From contig NZ_LANI01000028.1 of the NCBI RefSeq assembly GCF_000982415.1, forward strand, positions 1 to 64,000: a stretch of 64,000 bases of DNA, given 5' to 3'. Made by a program: the position numbers and the translations under genes. Under the pieces are notes generated by a model, which worked only from the letters and a program-made list of their open reading frames with translations, made no database searches and was not told the origin of the DNA. Below are positions 26,316-36,938 of the stretch, piece after piece. This stretch comes from Kiloniella litopenaei. Its GTDB lineage: Bacteria > Pseudomonadota > Alphaproteobacteria > Kiloniellales > Kiloniellaceae. Every line of letters begins with the position of its first letter. The first letter of the stretch is position 1.

Positions 26316-28127
26316 CTACCGCCCAGCAGCGTACCCTTGCATGGAACGAGGATTTGCAGCTGCTTTCAATAAGCCATTTTCTTTGGAAGCTGCAGCCATA
26401 CGCCCCAGTGACCAATCTGGCTCGACAACAACGTTATGTCCGCGGCGCTTCAATTCTTTTATTGTTTCAGACGGAAAGCGACCTTCTAGTGAGAGATTTC
26501 CAGGATCACATTCACGTGGATAAAAGGAGCTCGGGAAATGTGACGTCTGAAATGCAGGTGCATCAATTGCTTCCTGAAGGTTCAATCCAAAATGCACATG
26601 ACGCAGGAAAAAATGCAGGGACCATTGGTCCTGTTGATCTCCCCCCGGTGTCCCAAAAGCCATGTATGGTACACCATCTTTCAGGGCGAGAGAGGGGGTT
26701 AACGTTGTTCTTGGTAATTTCCCCGGAGCAATACAGGCAGGAGAAGTTTCATCCAGCCAGAACATCTGCGCCCGGTTTGTCAGACAGAACCCCAGTCCCG
26801 GAATAACCGGCGAAGATTGAAGCCATCCACCGCTTGGTGTCGCAGAGACCATATTCCCCCAGCGATCAATAATATCGAGATGACAAGTATCCCCTTTCAC
26901 ACCACCTTTATCATCTGGTGTCGGCTCATCATTAAAACGCGCAACTGTTGGCTCACCAAGATCGGTATTATCTTTACCTTCGTCGGTGGTCCCTTTGATA
27001 CGAACCACGACATTCCCACCTTTACCCGGAACAGTTCCCGGCCTGATTTCCAGAGAAGCCTGATCCGTAATCAGCTTACGGCGTTCATCGTTGTAGGCAT
27101 CCGAAAGCAGGACATCTATCGGCACATCCACAAAATTTGGATCGCCATAAAAGGCTTCGCGGTCCGCAAAGGCAAGCTTTGCACTTTCCGTTACAAGATG
27201 CACAAATTCGGGTGATTTTTCATCCAGCGCATCCAGGTCAAAACCTTTTAACAACGCCAGTTGCTGCAAGAACACCGGTCCCTGCCCCCACGCCGCCGTC
27301 TTACAGACTGTATACCCATGGTAATCAAATGTAAGCGGCTCTTCATAAGAAGCGGACCAACTGGCCAAATCATCCTTACTTAACAAAGCTTTGTGTCGGC
27401 GTCCGGTTGTATCCATAACCTCAGCCGTATCACAAAACGCCATAATAGCTTCTGCAACAAAACCTTCTGACCAAATCTTTCGCGCAGCTTCGATTTGCCC
27501 CTCTCGGCTATCCGAAGCAGCTTCGGCCTCTGAAATAATACGGTCATACATTTCGGCCACTTCAGGATTTTTAAAAAGCGCCCCTGCTTCTGGCACTTTC
27601 CCGTCTTTAAGATAGATATCAGCAGAAGACGTCCACTCGGTCTCAAAGAGGTCCTTCACGCGGTTTATGGTATGGGCAATATTTGGAACGATGGAATAGC
27701 CATCGCGCGCATAGGTAATGGCGTAAGACAAAACATCGCGCAAAGACATGGTACCGTAATCCAACAGCATTAACATCCAGGCATCAAAAGCACCCGGTAC
27801 CACAGCAGAAAGCATCCCAGAACCCGGAACGATAGACAGATCCAATGCCTTATACGCCTCCAGAGTGGCCTTTTGAGGGGCAGGTCCCTGTCCGTTAATC
27901 ACTTTCACGGGCCCCTTTTCCGGGGCGACAATAATTGGAACTTCCCCACCCGGGCCATTCAAATGTGGCTCAACCACCTGTAATGCAAAGCCCGTTGCAA
28001 CCGCAGCATCATAAGCATTTCCACCCCGTTCCAGTATGCCCATACCAGCTGCTGTTGCCAGCCAATGAGTAGATGTAACAACACCAAAGGTTCCCACAAT
28101 CTCGGGGCGCGTGGTGAATTCGCTCAT
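26316..28127 (-). CDS. Gamma-glutamyltransferase family protein
   Basis: The ATG at 28127 has GGAGA before it and opens a 603-aa product without a clear signal peptide. Family blocks include VTSTHWLATAAGMGILERGGNAYDAAVA, GPGGEVPIIV, the self-cleavage region GDTCHLDIIDRWGNMVSATPS with the likely nucleophile Thr, and AFGTPGGDQQDQWSLHFFL. Classical enzymes have TTH-S at the nucleophile and a Ser-Ser pair later; here it is DTCH-L, so this belongs to the divergent YwrD-like group. Substrate is unknown. It diverges from a TSUP exporter across a PdhR-type palindrome. Confidence 0.83.
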   Translation of the reverse strand: MSEFTTRPEIVGTFGVVTSTHWLATAAGMGILERGGNAYDAAVATGFALQVVEPHLNGPGGEVPIIVAPEKGPVKVINGQGPAPQKATLEAYKALDLSIVPGSGMLSAVVPGAFDAWMLMLLDYGTMSLRDVLSYAITYARDGYSIVPNIAHTINRVKDLFETEWTSSADIYLKDGKVPEAGALFKNPEVAEMYDRIISEAEAASDSREGQIEAARKIWSEGFVAEAIMAFCDTAEVMDTTGRRHKALLSKDDLASWSASYEEPLTFDYHGYTVCKTAAWGQGPVFLQQLALLKGFDLDALDEKSPEFVHLVTESAKLAFADREAFYGDPNFVDVPIDVLLSDAYNDERRKLITDQASLEIRPGTVPGKGGNVVVRIKGTTDEGKDNTDLGEPTVARFNDEPTPDDKGGVKGDTCHLDIIDRWGNMVSATPSGGWLQSSPVIPGLGFCLTNRAQMFWLDETSPACIAPGKLPRTTLTPSLALKDGVPYMAFGTPGGDQQDQWSLHFFLRHVHFGLNLQEAIDAPAFQTSHFPSSFYPRECDPGNLSLEGRFPSETIKELKRRGHNVVVEPDWSLGRMAAASKENGLLKAAANPRSMQGYAAGR

Positions 28128-28246
28128 GAATATTTCTCCGAACTGAGTTAGATACCCTGCGTACAGGACTTCAAAGAGACCGATGCTGCGCAGAAACAGT
28201 GTTTCAACCCAGCGAAACTTGACAATGACCATAGATCATGTTGAAA

Positions 28247-28261
28247 ATTGGTACAACCAAT
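28247..28261 (+). promoter_or_regulatory. FadR/PdhR-type operator palindrome
   Basis: ATTGGT-ACA-ACCAAT is a perfect inverted repeat with a three-base centre. It matches the known PdhR pattern ATTGGTnnnACCAAT used by FCD-type GntR regulators. It lies in the 277-base gap between the gamma-glutamyltransferase-like gene and the TSUP gene. The likely binder is the FCD regulator encoded at 29270. Confidence 0.6.
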
Positions 28262-28404
28262 ATATCGATTTAATTATTCACCCCAAACATTGATCAGGCA
28301 CTTTTGGAACTCGTAGACTAAAACCTTAATAAAAATAAACCAAAGCTGCGATAACACTCGCTTCGTTAATACTGCTCAAATTTATGTAGTCAGGCTTTAA
28401 ATAG

Positions 28405-29232
28405 ATGGATGCACTCCTTTCAACAGATCTGCTTATACTCGCAGCTGTCTTATTGGCGACAGGTGTTGTTGCCGGATTAATTGCGGGCCTGCTGGGTGTC
28501 GGCGGCGGGATTGTTATTGTCCCAGTCCTGTATCACCTTTTCAGCCTGATTGGCGTCGATGAATCTGTCCGGATGCACACCGCAGTTGGCACATCCCTAG
28601 CGACAATCCTTGTCACTGGTTTTGCCTCTGCCCGATCCCACTACAATAAAGGTGCCGTTGACACGGACTTGCTGAAAAGCTGGGGGCCCGCCATCGCAAT
28701 TGGCGTTCTGATAGGCGTTGTCGTTGGTGGCAATATCGGGTCCGAAGCTCTGATCGCCGTCTTTGCAGTCATCGCCTTGATCGTAGCATTAAATATGGCT
28801 TTCCGTCCCGATGGTACGCACATTTCAGATCAACTCCCCGGCTCCCCCTTTAAACAGCTTATCGGGGTTTTCATCGGTGGCATCTCTGTCCTGATGGGTA
28901 TTGGCGGTGGGACATTGTCTGTGCCTATTCTCACCCTGTTCAATTACCCTATTCGCAAAGCTGTTGCGACAGCATCTGCTATTGGCCTCATCATTGCTGT
29001 TCCCGGTTTTCTTGGGTATATCTACTATGGGCTTGGACTACCGGGCAGACCGGATTTTTCACTCGGCTATGTCAACCTGATCGGCTTTGCCCTGATCATT
29101 CCAACATCGGGGTTCTTTGCCCCGATCGGCGCAAAGATTGCCCACGCAATTCCACCAAAACTTCTGAGGCTGTCTTTTGCTTTTTTCCTCTTCATCACGA
29201 GCTTGCGCATGATACATGACTTGCTAACATAG
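28405..29232 (+). CDS. TSUP family (TauE/SafE) membrane transporter
   Basis: The 275-aa product has about eight hydrophobic segments in two repeats, each with a glycine-rich signature: AGLLGVGGGIVIVPVL near residue 30 and GIGGGTLSVPILTL near residue 170. The family exports sulfite, sulfonates or related organic anions. It is followed after 37 bases by an FCD-type regulator and probably shares its transcript. The substrate is not known; the gamma-glutamyltransferase next door hints at a sulfur or amide compound, but that is inference. Confidence 0.87.
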   Translation: MDALLSTDLLILAAVLLATGVVAGLIAGLLGVGGGIVIVPVLYHLFSLIGVDESVRMHTAVGTSLATILVTGFASARSHYNKGAVDTDLLKSWGPAIAIGVLIGVVVGGNIGSEALIAVFAVIALIVALNMAFRPDGTHISDQLPGSPFKQLIGVFIGGISVLMGIGGGTLSVPILTLFNYPIRKAVATASAIGLIIAVPGFLGYIYYGLGLPGRPDFSLGYVNLIGFALIIPTSGFFAPIGAKIAHAIPPKLLRLSFAFFLFITSLRMIHDLLT

Positions 29233-29269
29233 GAACGCTGCCGTAGAAGGCAGTTATAGGAGAGCAAGT

Positions 29270-30007
29270 ATGACAGAGCAAAGTCGATCCGTAGCGTTAG
29301 AACAAGAAGCTGAAACGAACGATAATTCAGTTTCAACAGCACGCGCCTATGAAGACGTTATCGCCAAGATCAGAAAACTGATCAGCGACGAAGATATGGG
29401 CCCCGGTGATGCTCTCCCGTCTGAACGACGCCTAGCAGACTTGTTTGCTGTCTCACGACATTCTGTCCGCGAAGCCATTCGTGTTTTACAGGAACAAGGT
29501 GTTCTCGCGCCGAAACGGGGAAGTGGCAACTACATCAGATCCTCCTCACGAGAAGAGTTAATCCGGGCTTTATCCTCTTTGGTATCAGGAGATGCCCGGC
29601 GTCTATTCGAAGTCTTCCAACTGCGTGAATTAATCGAACCACAAATTACAGCCCTTGCCGCCGAAATGATCCTGCCGGAACAGCTGGAAGAAATGGATCA
29701 GTTGGTTAAAACACAGATGACGACGGAAGATCTAAGTGAGCTTCAAAAAATCGACAGGAACTTTCACGCCCTCATCGCCAAGGCAACAGGGAATACACTC
29801 TTATCTGATTTAATGGACAAGATCAGCGCATCTATAGATCCATCACGTACAGAGGGCCATCAAAGTGAAGAACGTCGTATTGCTTCCATCACCGGTCACT
29901 GCCGGATCTTAGCTGCACTTCAGGCCCACGAACCCGATGCCGCAGCCGAAGCAATGCGGGATCATATCAACGATATCAAGCACGCAGTTTCACCCGACAC
30001 CCCATAA
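29270..30007 (+). CDS. FadR/FCD-subfamily GntR regulator
   Basis: The 245-aa product has a GntR winged helix (LPSERRLADLFAVSRHSVREAIRVLQEQGVL) at about 45-90 after a polar leader, and an all-helical FCD domain (VFQLRELIEPQITALAAEMI, KIDRNFHALIAKATGN, ITGHCRILAALQAHEPDAAAEAMRDHI). The Asp/His residues of FCD proteins that bind metal are present in part. FCD regulators of the LldR/PdhR type bind TGGT-N3-ACCA sites; one lies 1 kb upstream at 28247. It is convergent, four bases from the glutamate-synthase-like gene. Confidence 0.86.
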   Translation: MTEQSRSVALEQEAETNDNSVSTARAYEDVIAKIRKLISDEDMGPGDALPSERRLADLFAVSRHSVREAIRVLQEQGVLAPKRGSGNYIRSSSREELIRALSSLVSGDARRLFEVFQLRELIEPQITALAAEMILPEQLEEMDQLVKTQMTTEDLSELQKIDRNFHALIAKATGNTLLSDLMDKISASIDPSRTEGHQSEERRIASITGHCRILAALQAHEPDAAAEAMRDHINDIKHAVSPDTP

Positions 30008-30011
30008 AGCT

Positions 30012-31517
30012 CTATTCAGCTGTTAGTACCGTTGGATTTGGATAAAGCTCGTCCATTGAGACACTGCGCCCCGTATCAAGAACGATACGTGCGTGATAAC
30101 GCTTCAAAGCCCGCGCATCCGCAGCTCCACAACTATGGGCGATAATGCCAACTTCTTTGCGCATGTTCTCAGCATAGCTTGCAACGCGTACTGACTTTGT
30201 TTCCGGATCAAGACCAAACTGTAGTTTCTTGTTGTGTGTGGTCACCCCGGTTGGACAGGTATTCTTGTTACACTGCAGTGCCTGAATACACCCGAGCGCA
30301 AACATAAACCCACGTGCAGAATTAACAAAATCAGCCCCGGCACAATAGGCCCACGCCACATCAGACGGATTAATCATCTTGCCACTGGCACAGACTTTAA
30401 TACGATCACGCAATCCGTGTTTAATCAAGGTATCCACCACATGGGGCAGACTTTCCCGCAGAGGTACCCCCATGTTATCGATCAAGCTCATCGGGGCAGC
30501 GCCTGTTCCCCCGTCAGCGCTATCAATCGTGATAAAATCCGGGGCACTTTCAACACCACGCTTTTTGATTTCCTGACACAGGTTTTCAAAAAAACCGTAA
30601 GCGCCCACAACCATTTTAAAGCCAACTGGTTTACCCGTGGTATCACGGATATAGGCGAGCATATCTAGCAGATCGCTCTCTGATTTTACCTCGGGGTGGC
30701 GATTTGGGCTTATGGCAGATTGGCCAATGGGGATACCGCGAATTCTGGAAATTTCTTCAGTGACTTTTTCCCCCGGTAAAATCCCGCCCTTTCCCGGTTT
30801 GGCACCTTGGGAAAGTTTAAGTTCAAACATTTTCACCTGATCATGCGCCGCAATCTCCCGAAGCTTATCTTCGTCAAAGCCACCTTCAGGCTTGCGAACG
30901 CCAAACTTGGCAGTTCCGATCTGGAACACAATATCAGCCCCCCCTTCCAAGTGATAGGGGGACAAGCCTCCCTCCCCCGTGTTCAGCCAGATACCGGCTT
31001 TTTTCGCCCCCTTAGACAATGCTCGAACAGCGGGTATGGAAATCGCCCCGTAACTCATTCCTGAAATGTTAAAAATACTGTCGGTTTCATAGGGCTTCTT
31101 ACAATAAGGGCCGATCACAACATTTCCGGGCTCTATCGCGTCTTCTTCTTGCGTGGGAAAAGGGCAGTTTACAAAAAATACTGTCCCCGCAGGTCTAAGG
31201 TCACGGGTTGAGCCAAAAGCCACGGTAGAATCTACATTTTTAGCTGCGCGATAAACCCATGATCTTTCGGCCCGGTTAAAGGGCATTTCTTCACGGTCCA
31301 GAGCAAAAAAATACTGGCGAAAGAACTCCCCCAAATGCTCAAAGAAATAGCGAAAGCGTGCAATGACCGGATAATTTCGGCGCAGAGTACTCTCGGTCTG
31401 CGTTACATCGGTAATATAGGCATAGACCAGCCACAGAAAACCTGCGCCAACCGCCGTTATAAAAAGAAAAGAGAGAAGTTCCAGAAAAGTAACAACAAAG
31501 TCAGGTATCTGTTCCAT
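30012..31517 (-). CDS. FMN-binding glutamate synthase family protein, membrane-anchored
   Basis: The 501-aa product begins with a hydrophobic helix at about 8-37. It continues with the FMN/glutamate synthase alpha-subunit fold: FNISGMSYGAISIPAVRALSKGA, the substrate region, SADGGTGAAPMSLIDNMGVPL and the iron-sulfur Cys cluster in CIQALQCNKNTCPTGV. There is no glutamine amidotransferase domain, so it cannot use glutamine by itself. Such stand-alone proteins are widespread and their substrate is unknown. It ends convergently with the FCD regulator. Upstream is the bkd operon on the same strand, but a hairpin at 31660-31693 separates them. Confidence 0.87.
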   Translation of the reverse strand: MEQIPDFVVTFLELLSFLFITAVGAGFLWLVYAYITDVTQTESTLRRNYPVIARFRYFFEHLGEFFRQYFFALDREEMPFNRAERSWVYRAAKNVDSTVAFGSTRDLRPAGTVFFVNCPFPTQEEDAIEPGNVVIGPYCKKPYETDSIFNISGMSYGAISIPAVRALSKGAKKAGIWLNTGEGGLSPYHLEGGADIVFQIGTAKFGVRKPEGGFDEDKLREIAAHDQVKMFELKLSQGAKPGKGGILPGEKVTEEISRIRGIPIGQSAISPNRHPEVKSESDLLDMLAYIRDTTGKPVGFKMVVGAYGFFENLCQEIKKRGVESAPDFITIDSADGGTGAAPMSLIDNMGVPLRESLPHVVDTLIKHGLRDRIKVCASGKMINPSDVAWAYCAGADFVNSARGFMFALGCIQALQCNKNTCPTGVTTHNKKLQFGLDPETKSVRVASYAENMRKEVGIIAHSCGAADARALKRYHARIVLDTGRSVSMDELYPNPTVLTAE

Positions 31518-31659
31518 TAAAATCTCTCCCCATTATCATTTTTCATTTAACAAACTATAATAGGAAAACTCTCTTAAAAGCCAGTCACAAGAAAAGTAGT
31601 GGTTTGTAACTATCTCAAGCTTATATTCAACTGCCACCCTATCTGGCTGGTTCTCAAGA

Positions 31660-31693
31660 AAATAAAAGCGCTGGAAACCCAACGCTTTTATCT
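31660..31693 (-). terminator. Hairpin after lpdA
   Basis: ATAAAAGCG pairs perfectly with CGCTTTTAT around a 12-base loop. On the minus strand the hairpin is followed by TTTCTT. It lies 40 bases after the lpdA stop. Confidence 0.6.
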
Positions 31694-31731
31694 CGAAAAA
31701 CCTTTTGAACGTTAATATGTTCAAATCAGAG

Positions 31732-33126
31732 TTAAATATGCAATGCATGGCCCAAGGTTTTAAGCGCCGCTTCCTGAAAGGCTTCGCTTTGTGTCGGGTG
31801 GGCATGGATTGTTCCGGCGATATCTTCCAGACGTGCGCCCATCTCTAGGGCAAGGGCAAAACCTGCAGACATTTCGGAAACACCCGCACCAACGGCCTGA
31901 ATACCAAGCACCAGATGATTATCGGCCCGGGCAACGATGCGGACAAAACCTTCTTCACGTTGAGCGGACATAGCGCGACCATTAGCCTGAAACGGGAAGA
32001 GATCGGTTTTAATATCATGCCCCAGTGCTTTTGCTTCTGCCGGGGATAATCCAGCTGTTACTATTTCCGGATCAGTAAAACAAACTGCAGGAATGCAGAC
32101 TTTATCCCAAGTACGCTTTTCACCCGCAATGATTTCAGCAACCATTTCCCCCTGTGCCATCGCACGGTGGGCCAGCATTGGTTCTCCGGTAACATCCCCA
32201 ATAGCAAAGGTACCTCGCATGGAAGTCTGGCATTTATCATTGATATGAATGAAGGGGCCATCCATACGCAAATCAATCTCTTCCAGTCCCCATCCCTCGG
32301 TTACAGGCTTGCGACCGACAGTCACCAGGATTTTATCTGCAGCAACCTTTACGTCTGTTCCCGCACTGTTTTCCACCAGCAAGGCATTCCCCTTTGTGGA
32401 AAGCCCCTTGGCTTTGGCCTTGGTCATAACCTTGATCCCAAGACTGCTCAATCGTTTGACAACCGGGCGCACCAGATCCTTGTCATACTGTGGCAGGATG
32501 GATTTGGCAGCTTCAACAACCGTAACTTTGGCGCCAAGTTTTGCATAGGCAATGCCAAGTTCCAGCCCGATATAGCCACCGCCAACAACAGCCAGCTTTT
32601 CCGGCACTTCGGTTAACGACAAGGCTTCGGTAGAAGAAATGACCTTATCCCCGAACGGCAGGAAAGGCAGCTCTACAGGCTTGGAACCTGTTGCAATCAC
32701 AACGTATTCAGCACGAATAATCTGTGGCCCCGTCGGTGTCGCAACCTCGACCGTTTTACCATCCCGGAATTTGGCCCAGCCCTCAACGGTCTTAACCCGG
32801 TGCTTTTTCAAAAGTCCGGCAACACCAGAATTCAGACGACTGACAATGCCATCTTTCCATTCCATGGTCTGTGCAAGATCAATAGATGGTTTTGCCGTTG
32901 AGATTCCAAGTGCGTTCTCGCCGGACAAATGAGCGACTTTATCGAATTCTTCCGCGGCATGGATTAGGGCTTTAGAGGGAATACATCCCACATTCAAACA
33001 GGTCCCACCGGGTTTCCCCGCCTCGATAACAACCGTATCTATGCCCAGTTGCCCCGCACGAATGGCACAGATATATCCACCAGGACCAGCACCGATAACC
33101 AGAAGCTTGGTTTTAATTTCCTTCAC
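31732..33126 (-). CDS. lpdA: Dihydrolipoyl dehydrogenase (E3) of the branched-chain keto acid complex
   Basis: The 464-aa product reoxidises the lipoyl groups of the complex with NAD+. It starts with GTG at 33126, three bases after the E2 stop. The FAD site VIGAGPGGYICAIRAGQLG, the redox pair in GGTCLNVGCIPSKALIH, the NAD site AVVGGGYIGLELGIAYAKLG and the catalytic His in IHAHPTQSEAFQEA are all present. It is the last gene of bkdA1-A2-B-lpd. The three-base gaps between each pair argue for coupled translation. Confidence 0.95.
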   Translation of the reverse strand: MKEIKTKLLVIGAGPGGYICAIRAGQLGIDTVVIEAGKPGGTCLNVGCIPSKALIHAAEEFDKVAHLSGENALGISTAKPSIDLAQTMEWKDGIVSRLNSGVAGLLKKHRVKTVEGWAKFRDGKTVEVATPTGPQIIRAEYVVIATGSKPVELPFLPFGDKVISSTEALSLTEVPEKLAVVGGGYIGLELGIAYAKLGAKVTVVEAAKSILPQYDKDLVRPVVKRLSSLGIKVMTKAKAKGLSTKGNALLVENSAGTDVKVAADKILVTVGRKPVTEGWGLEEIDLRMDGPFIHINDKCQTSMRGTFAIGDVTGEPMLAHRAMAQGEMVAEIIAGEKRTWDKVCIPAVCFTDPEIVTAGLSPAEAKALGHDIKTDLFPFQANGRAMSAQREEGFVRIVARADNHLVLGIQAVGAGVSEMSAGFALALEMGARLEDIAGTIHAHPTQSEAFQEAALKTLGHALHI

Positions 33127-33129
33127 CGC

Positions 33130-34449
33130 TTAGCCCTCCATAAAAATCATTGCCGGTGTTTCGAGCAGGGATTTGATCCGCTGAACAAAAACAGCCGCAT
33201 CCCAGCCATCAATGACCCTGTGGTCAAAGCTGGAAGAAATATTCATCATCTTGCGTGGGACAAAATCCGTTCCGTCCCACATGGGGCGTACCGCCATTTT
33301 GTTAACCCCAAGAATGGCGACTTCCGGATGATTGATAACAGGGGTCGTTGCAATCGCCCCCAAAGGTCCAAGCGATGTAATGGTGATGGTCGAACCGCTC
33401 AGCTCTTCGCGGGTTGCGGTCCCTGCTTTGGATGCCGCAGCCAGACGATTAACCTCTGCGGCACAGCCCCAAACGTCTCTTGCCTCGGCATGTTTAATAA
33501 CCGGTACAACCAAACCGTTTGGTGTCTGTGCTGCCATGCCGATATGAACCCCGCCATATTGGTGAACAACCCCTGCTTCATCATCAAAAATCGCGTTAAG
33601 ATTAGGCTGATCAGCGACCGCCTTGACCAAGGCCCGCATCAAGAAAGGCAAAAGGGTCAGTTTGGGATGATCTTCCGATCTGTTTTTGTTCAGGGTTGTC
33701 CGCAGTTCTTCCAAGGCCGTCATATCGACCTCTTCAACAATCGTAATATGCGGAATACGCGATTTTGAAATCGACATCTTTTCCGCAATTTTACGCCGCA
33801 ACCCCACGACCTTAACTTCTGAAACAGAGCTATTGGGGACAAGTCCCCCTTTTGGATGAACCGCTACGCTGCTACCGTCAAAATAGGCATCCAGATCCTC
33901 GTGAGTAATCCGTCCGGCTGGCCCCGTTCCCGCGACCTGCCGAAGATCTACGCCGCCATCCTGTGCACGTTTTCGCACCGCAGGGGATGCAATGGGCTTT
34001 TCCCCTTCTGCTCTGGCCGGGCCAACAGGCTGCTTGCGGACCTGCGAAGCTGAAGGCTTTTCGATCTCGACTTTTGTTTTGGGTGGCTCAACGACAAAGC
34101 TCTGACTCTGTTTTCCAGACGTTTTTTTCTCTACTTCTGCTGACTTGGGCACGTCGGGTTCAGCCATTTGAGGCTTTGATGCGCTGTCTTCCGTTGAGTT
34201 ACCTTCACCATCAACTTCGAGCTTGATAATAGGCGCACCAACGGACATCACGTCCCCGGGTTCAGCCCCAAGCCAGATGATGCGCCCATCCACAGGGGAC
34301 GGAATTTCAACAGTTGCCTTGTCTGTCATAACGGCCGCTAGGACCGCATCTTCCTGTACCACATCACCAACAGAGACTTCCCATTCAACGATCTCGGCTT
34401 CGGCAACACCTTCACCAACATCTGGAAGCTTGATTACATATTCACCCAT
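33130..34449 (-). CDS. bkdB: Branched-chain alpha-keto acid dehydrogenase E2 (dihydrolipoamide acyltransferase)
   Basis: The 439-aa product has one N-terminal lipoyl domain (lipoyl Lys in MTDKATVEIPSP), a long linker rich in Pro, Lys and Glu, a peripheral subunit-binding domain (SPAVRKRAQDGGVDLRQVAGTGPAGRITHEDLDAY) and the acyltransferase core with the catalytic DHRVIDGWDAAVF motif. It transfers the acyl group from E1 to CoA. It sits third in the operon, with three-base gaps on both sides. Confidence 0.95.
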   Translation of the reverse strand: MGEYVIKLPDVGEGVAEAEIVEWEVSVGDVVQEDAVLAAVMTDKATVEIPSPVDGRIIWLGAEPGDVMSVGAPIIKLEVDGEGNSTEDSASKPQMAEPDVPKSAEVEKKTSGKQSQSFVVEPPKTKVEIEKPSASQVRKQPVGPARAEGEKPIASPAVRKRAQDGGVDLRQVAGTGPAGRITHEDLDAYFDGSSVAVHPKGGLVPNSSVSEVKVVGLRRKIAEKMSISKSRIPHITIVEEVDMTALEELRTTLNKNRSEDHPKLTLLPFLMRALVKAVADQPNLNAIFDDEAGVVHQYGGVHIGMAAQTPNGLVVPVIKHAEARDVWGCAAEVNRLAAASKAGTATREELSGSTITITSLGPLGAIATTPVINHPEVAILGVNKMAVRPMWDGTDFVPRKMMNISSSFDHRVIDGWDAAVFVQRIKSLLETPAMIFMEG

Positions 34450-34452
34450 TGA

Positions 34453-35466
34453 TCAGGCCTCCATTACTTTTTCAAGCGCACGACCAACTCTTTCCGGTCC
34501 GGGGAAATAAGCCCATTCCTGTGCATGTGGATAGGGAGTATCCCATCCGGTCACCCGTTGAATCGGGGCTTCGAGATGATAGAAACATGTTTCCTGAACA
34601 CGAGAGAGAAGTTCACCACCAAAACCGGACGTCAAGGTTGCTTCGTGAACCACAACACAGCGCCCCGTCTTTTTAACCGACGCGATGATGGTTTCTTCAT
34701 CCAGAGGCAACAGACAGCGAAGGTCGATAATCTCGGCATCAATTCCGGTTTCTTTGGCTGCTGCTTCAGCAACATAAACCATTGTACCATAGGCAATAAT
34801 GGTAACGTCCGCCCCTTCACGGGTCACTTTGGCTTTGCCCAGTGGCACATTGTAATAACCATCGGGAACTTCACCCAGCTCGTGTTTCGACCAAGGTGTC
34901 ACGGGTTGGTCATGATGACCATCAAAGGGCCCATTATAAAGACGCTTTGGTTCCAGATAGATAACGGGGTCATCATCTTCAATCGCAGAGATCAAAAGCC
35001 CTTTGGCATCCGCAGGATTGGACGGCACCACTACCTTGAGGCCGGAAACCTGGGTAAAGACTGCCTCGGGGCTTTGGCTGTGTGTTTGTCCCCCAAAGAT
35101 CCCCCCACCTGTTGGCATTCTGATTGTTATCGGGGCCGTAAAGTCACCTGCAGAGCGATACCGCAACCGTGCTGCTTCGGATACAATCTGGTCATAGGCC
35201 GGATAAACATAATCGGCAAACTGGACCTCGACACAGGGACGCAAGCCATAGGCAGCCATGCCAATCGCCGCGCCAACGATGCCGGATTCATTAATCGGCG
35301 CATCAAAGCAGCGGTTTCTGCCGTACTTTTCCTGCAAACCGTGGGTACAGCGGAACACCCCCCCGAAATAGCCAACGTCTTCGCCAAAAACGACAACGTC
35401 ATCATTTTTCCCCATCATGACATCCATTGCATCACGAATGGCTTCAATCATCGTCATTCTGCTCAT
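34453..35466 (-). CDS. bkdA2: Branched-chain keto acid dehydrogenase E1 beta subunit
   Basis: The 337-aa product is a transketolase-type beta subunit. Visible blocks are MTMIEAIRDAMDVMM, VVVFGEDVGYFGGVFRCTHGL, FDAPINESGIVGAAIGMAAYGLRPCVEVQFADY and RMPTGGGIFGGQTHSQSPEAVFTQV. With E1 alpha it decarboxylates the keto acids of Leu, Ile and Val. The start follows the alpha-subunit stop by three bases. Confidence 0.95.
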   Translation of the reverse strand: MSRMTMIEAIRDAMDVMMGKNDDVVVFGEDVGYFGGVFRCTHGLQEKYGRNRCFDAPINESGIVGAAIGMAAYGLRPCVEVQFADYVYPAYDQIVSEAARLRYRSAGDFTAPITIRMPTGGGIFGGQTHSQSPEAVFTQVSGLKVVVPSNPADAKGLLISAIEDDDPVIYLEPKRLYNGPFDGHHDQPVTPWSKHELGEVPDGYYNVPLGKAKVTREGADVTIIAYGTMVYVAEAAAKETGIDAEIIDLRCLLPLDEETIIASVKKTGRCVVVHEATLTSGFGGELLSRVQETCFYHLEAPIQRVTGWDTPYPHAQEWAYFPGPERVGRALEKVMEA

Positions 35467-35469
35467 GAA

Positions 35470-36780
<1,311 letters not shown>

Positions 36781-36938
36781 TCAGCCCTCTTTTGCCGATT
36801 TCAGCTTGTTTATAAGTTCGGGCATAATCTCTGGCAGTAATTATGACATATTAACGCTGGTGATTATTCCCAAAATCATTATCATAGGCAGCAAATTAAG
36901 CTATTAATCTCTAAAATTAACATCATAAGTAGTTATTT

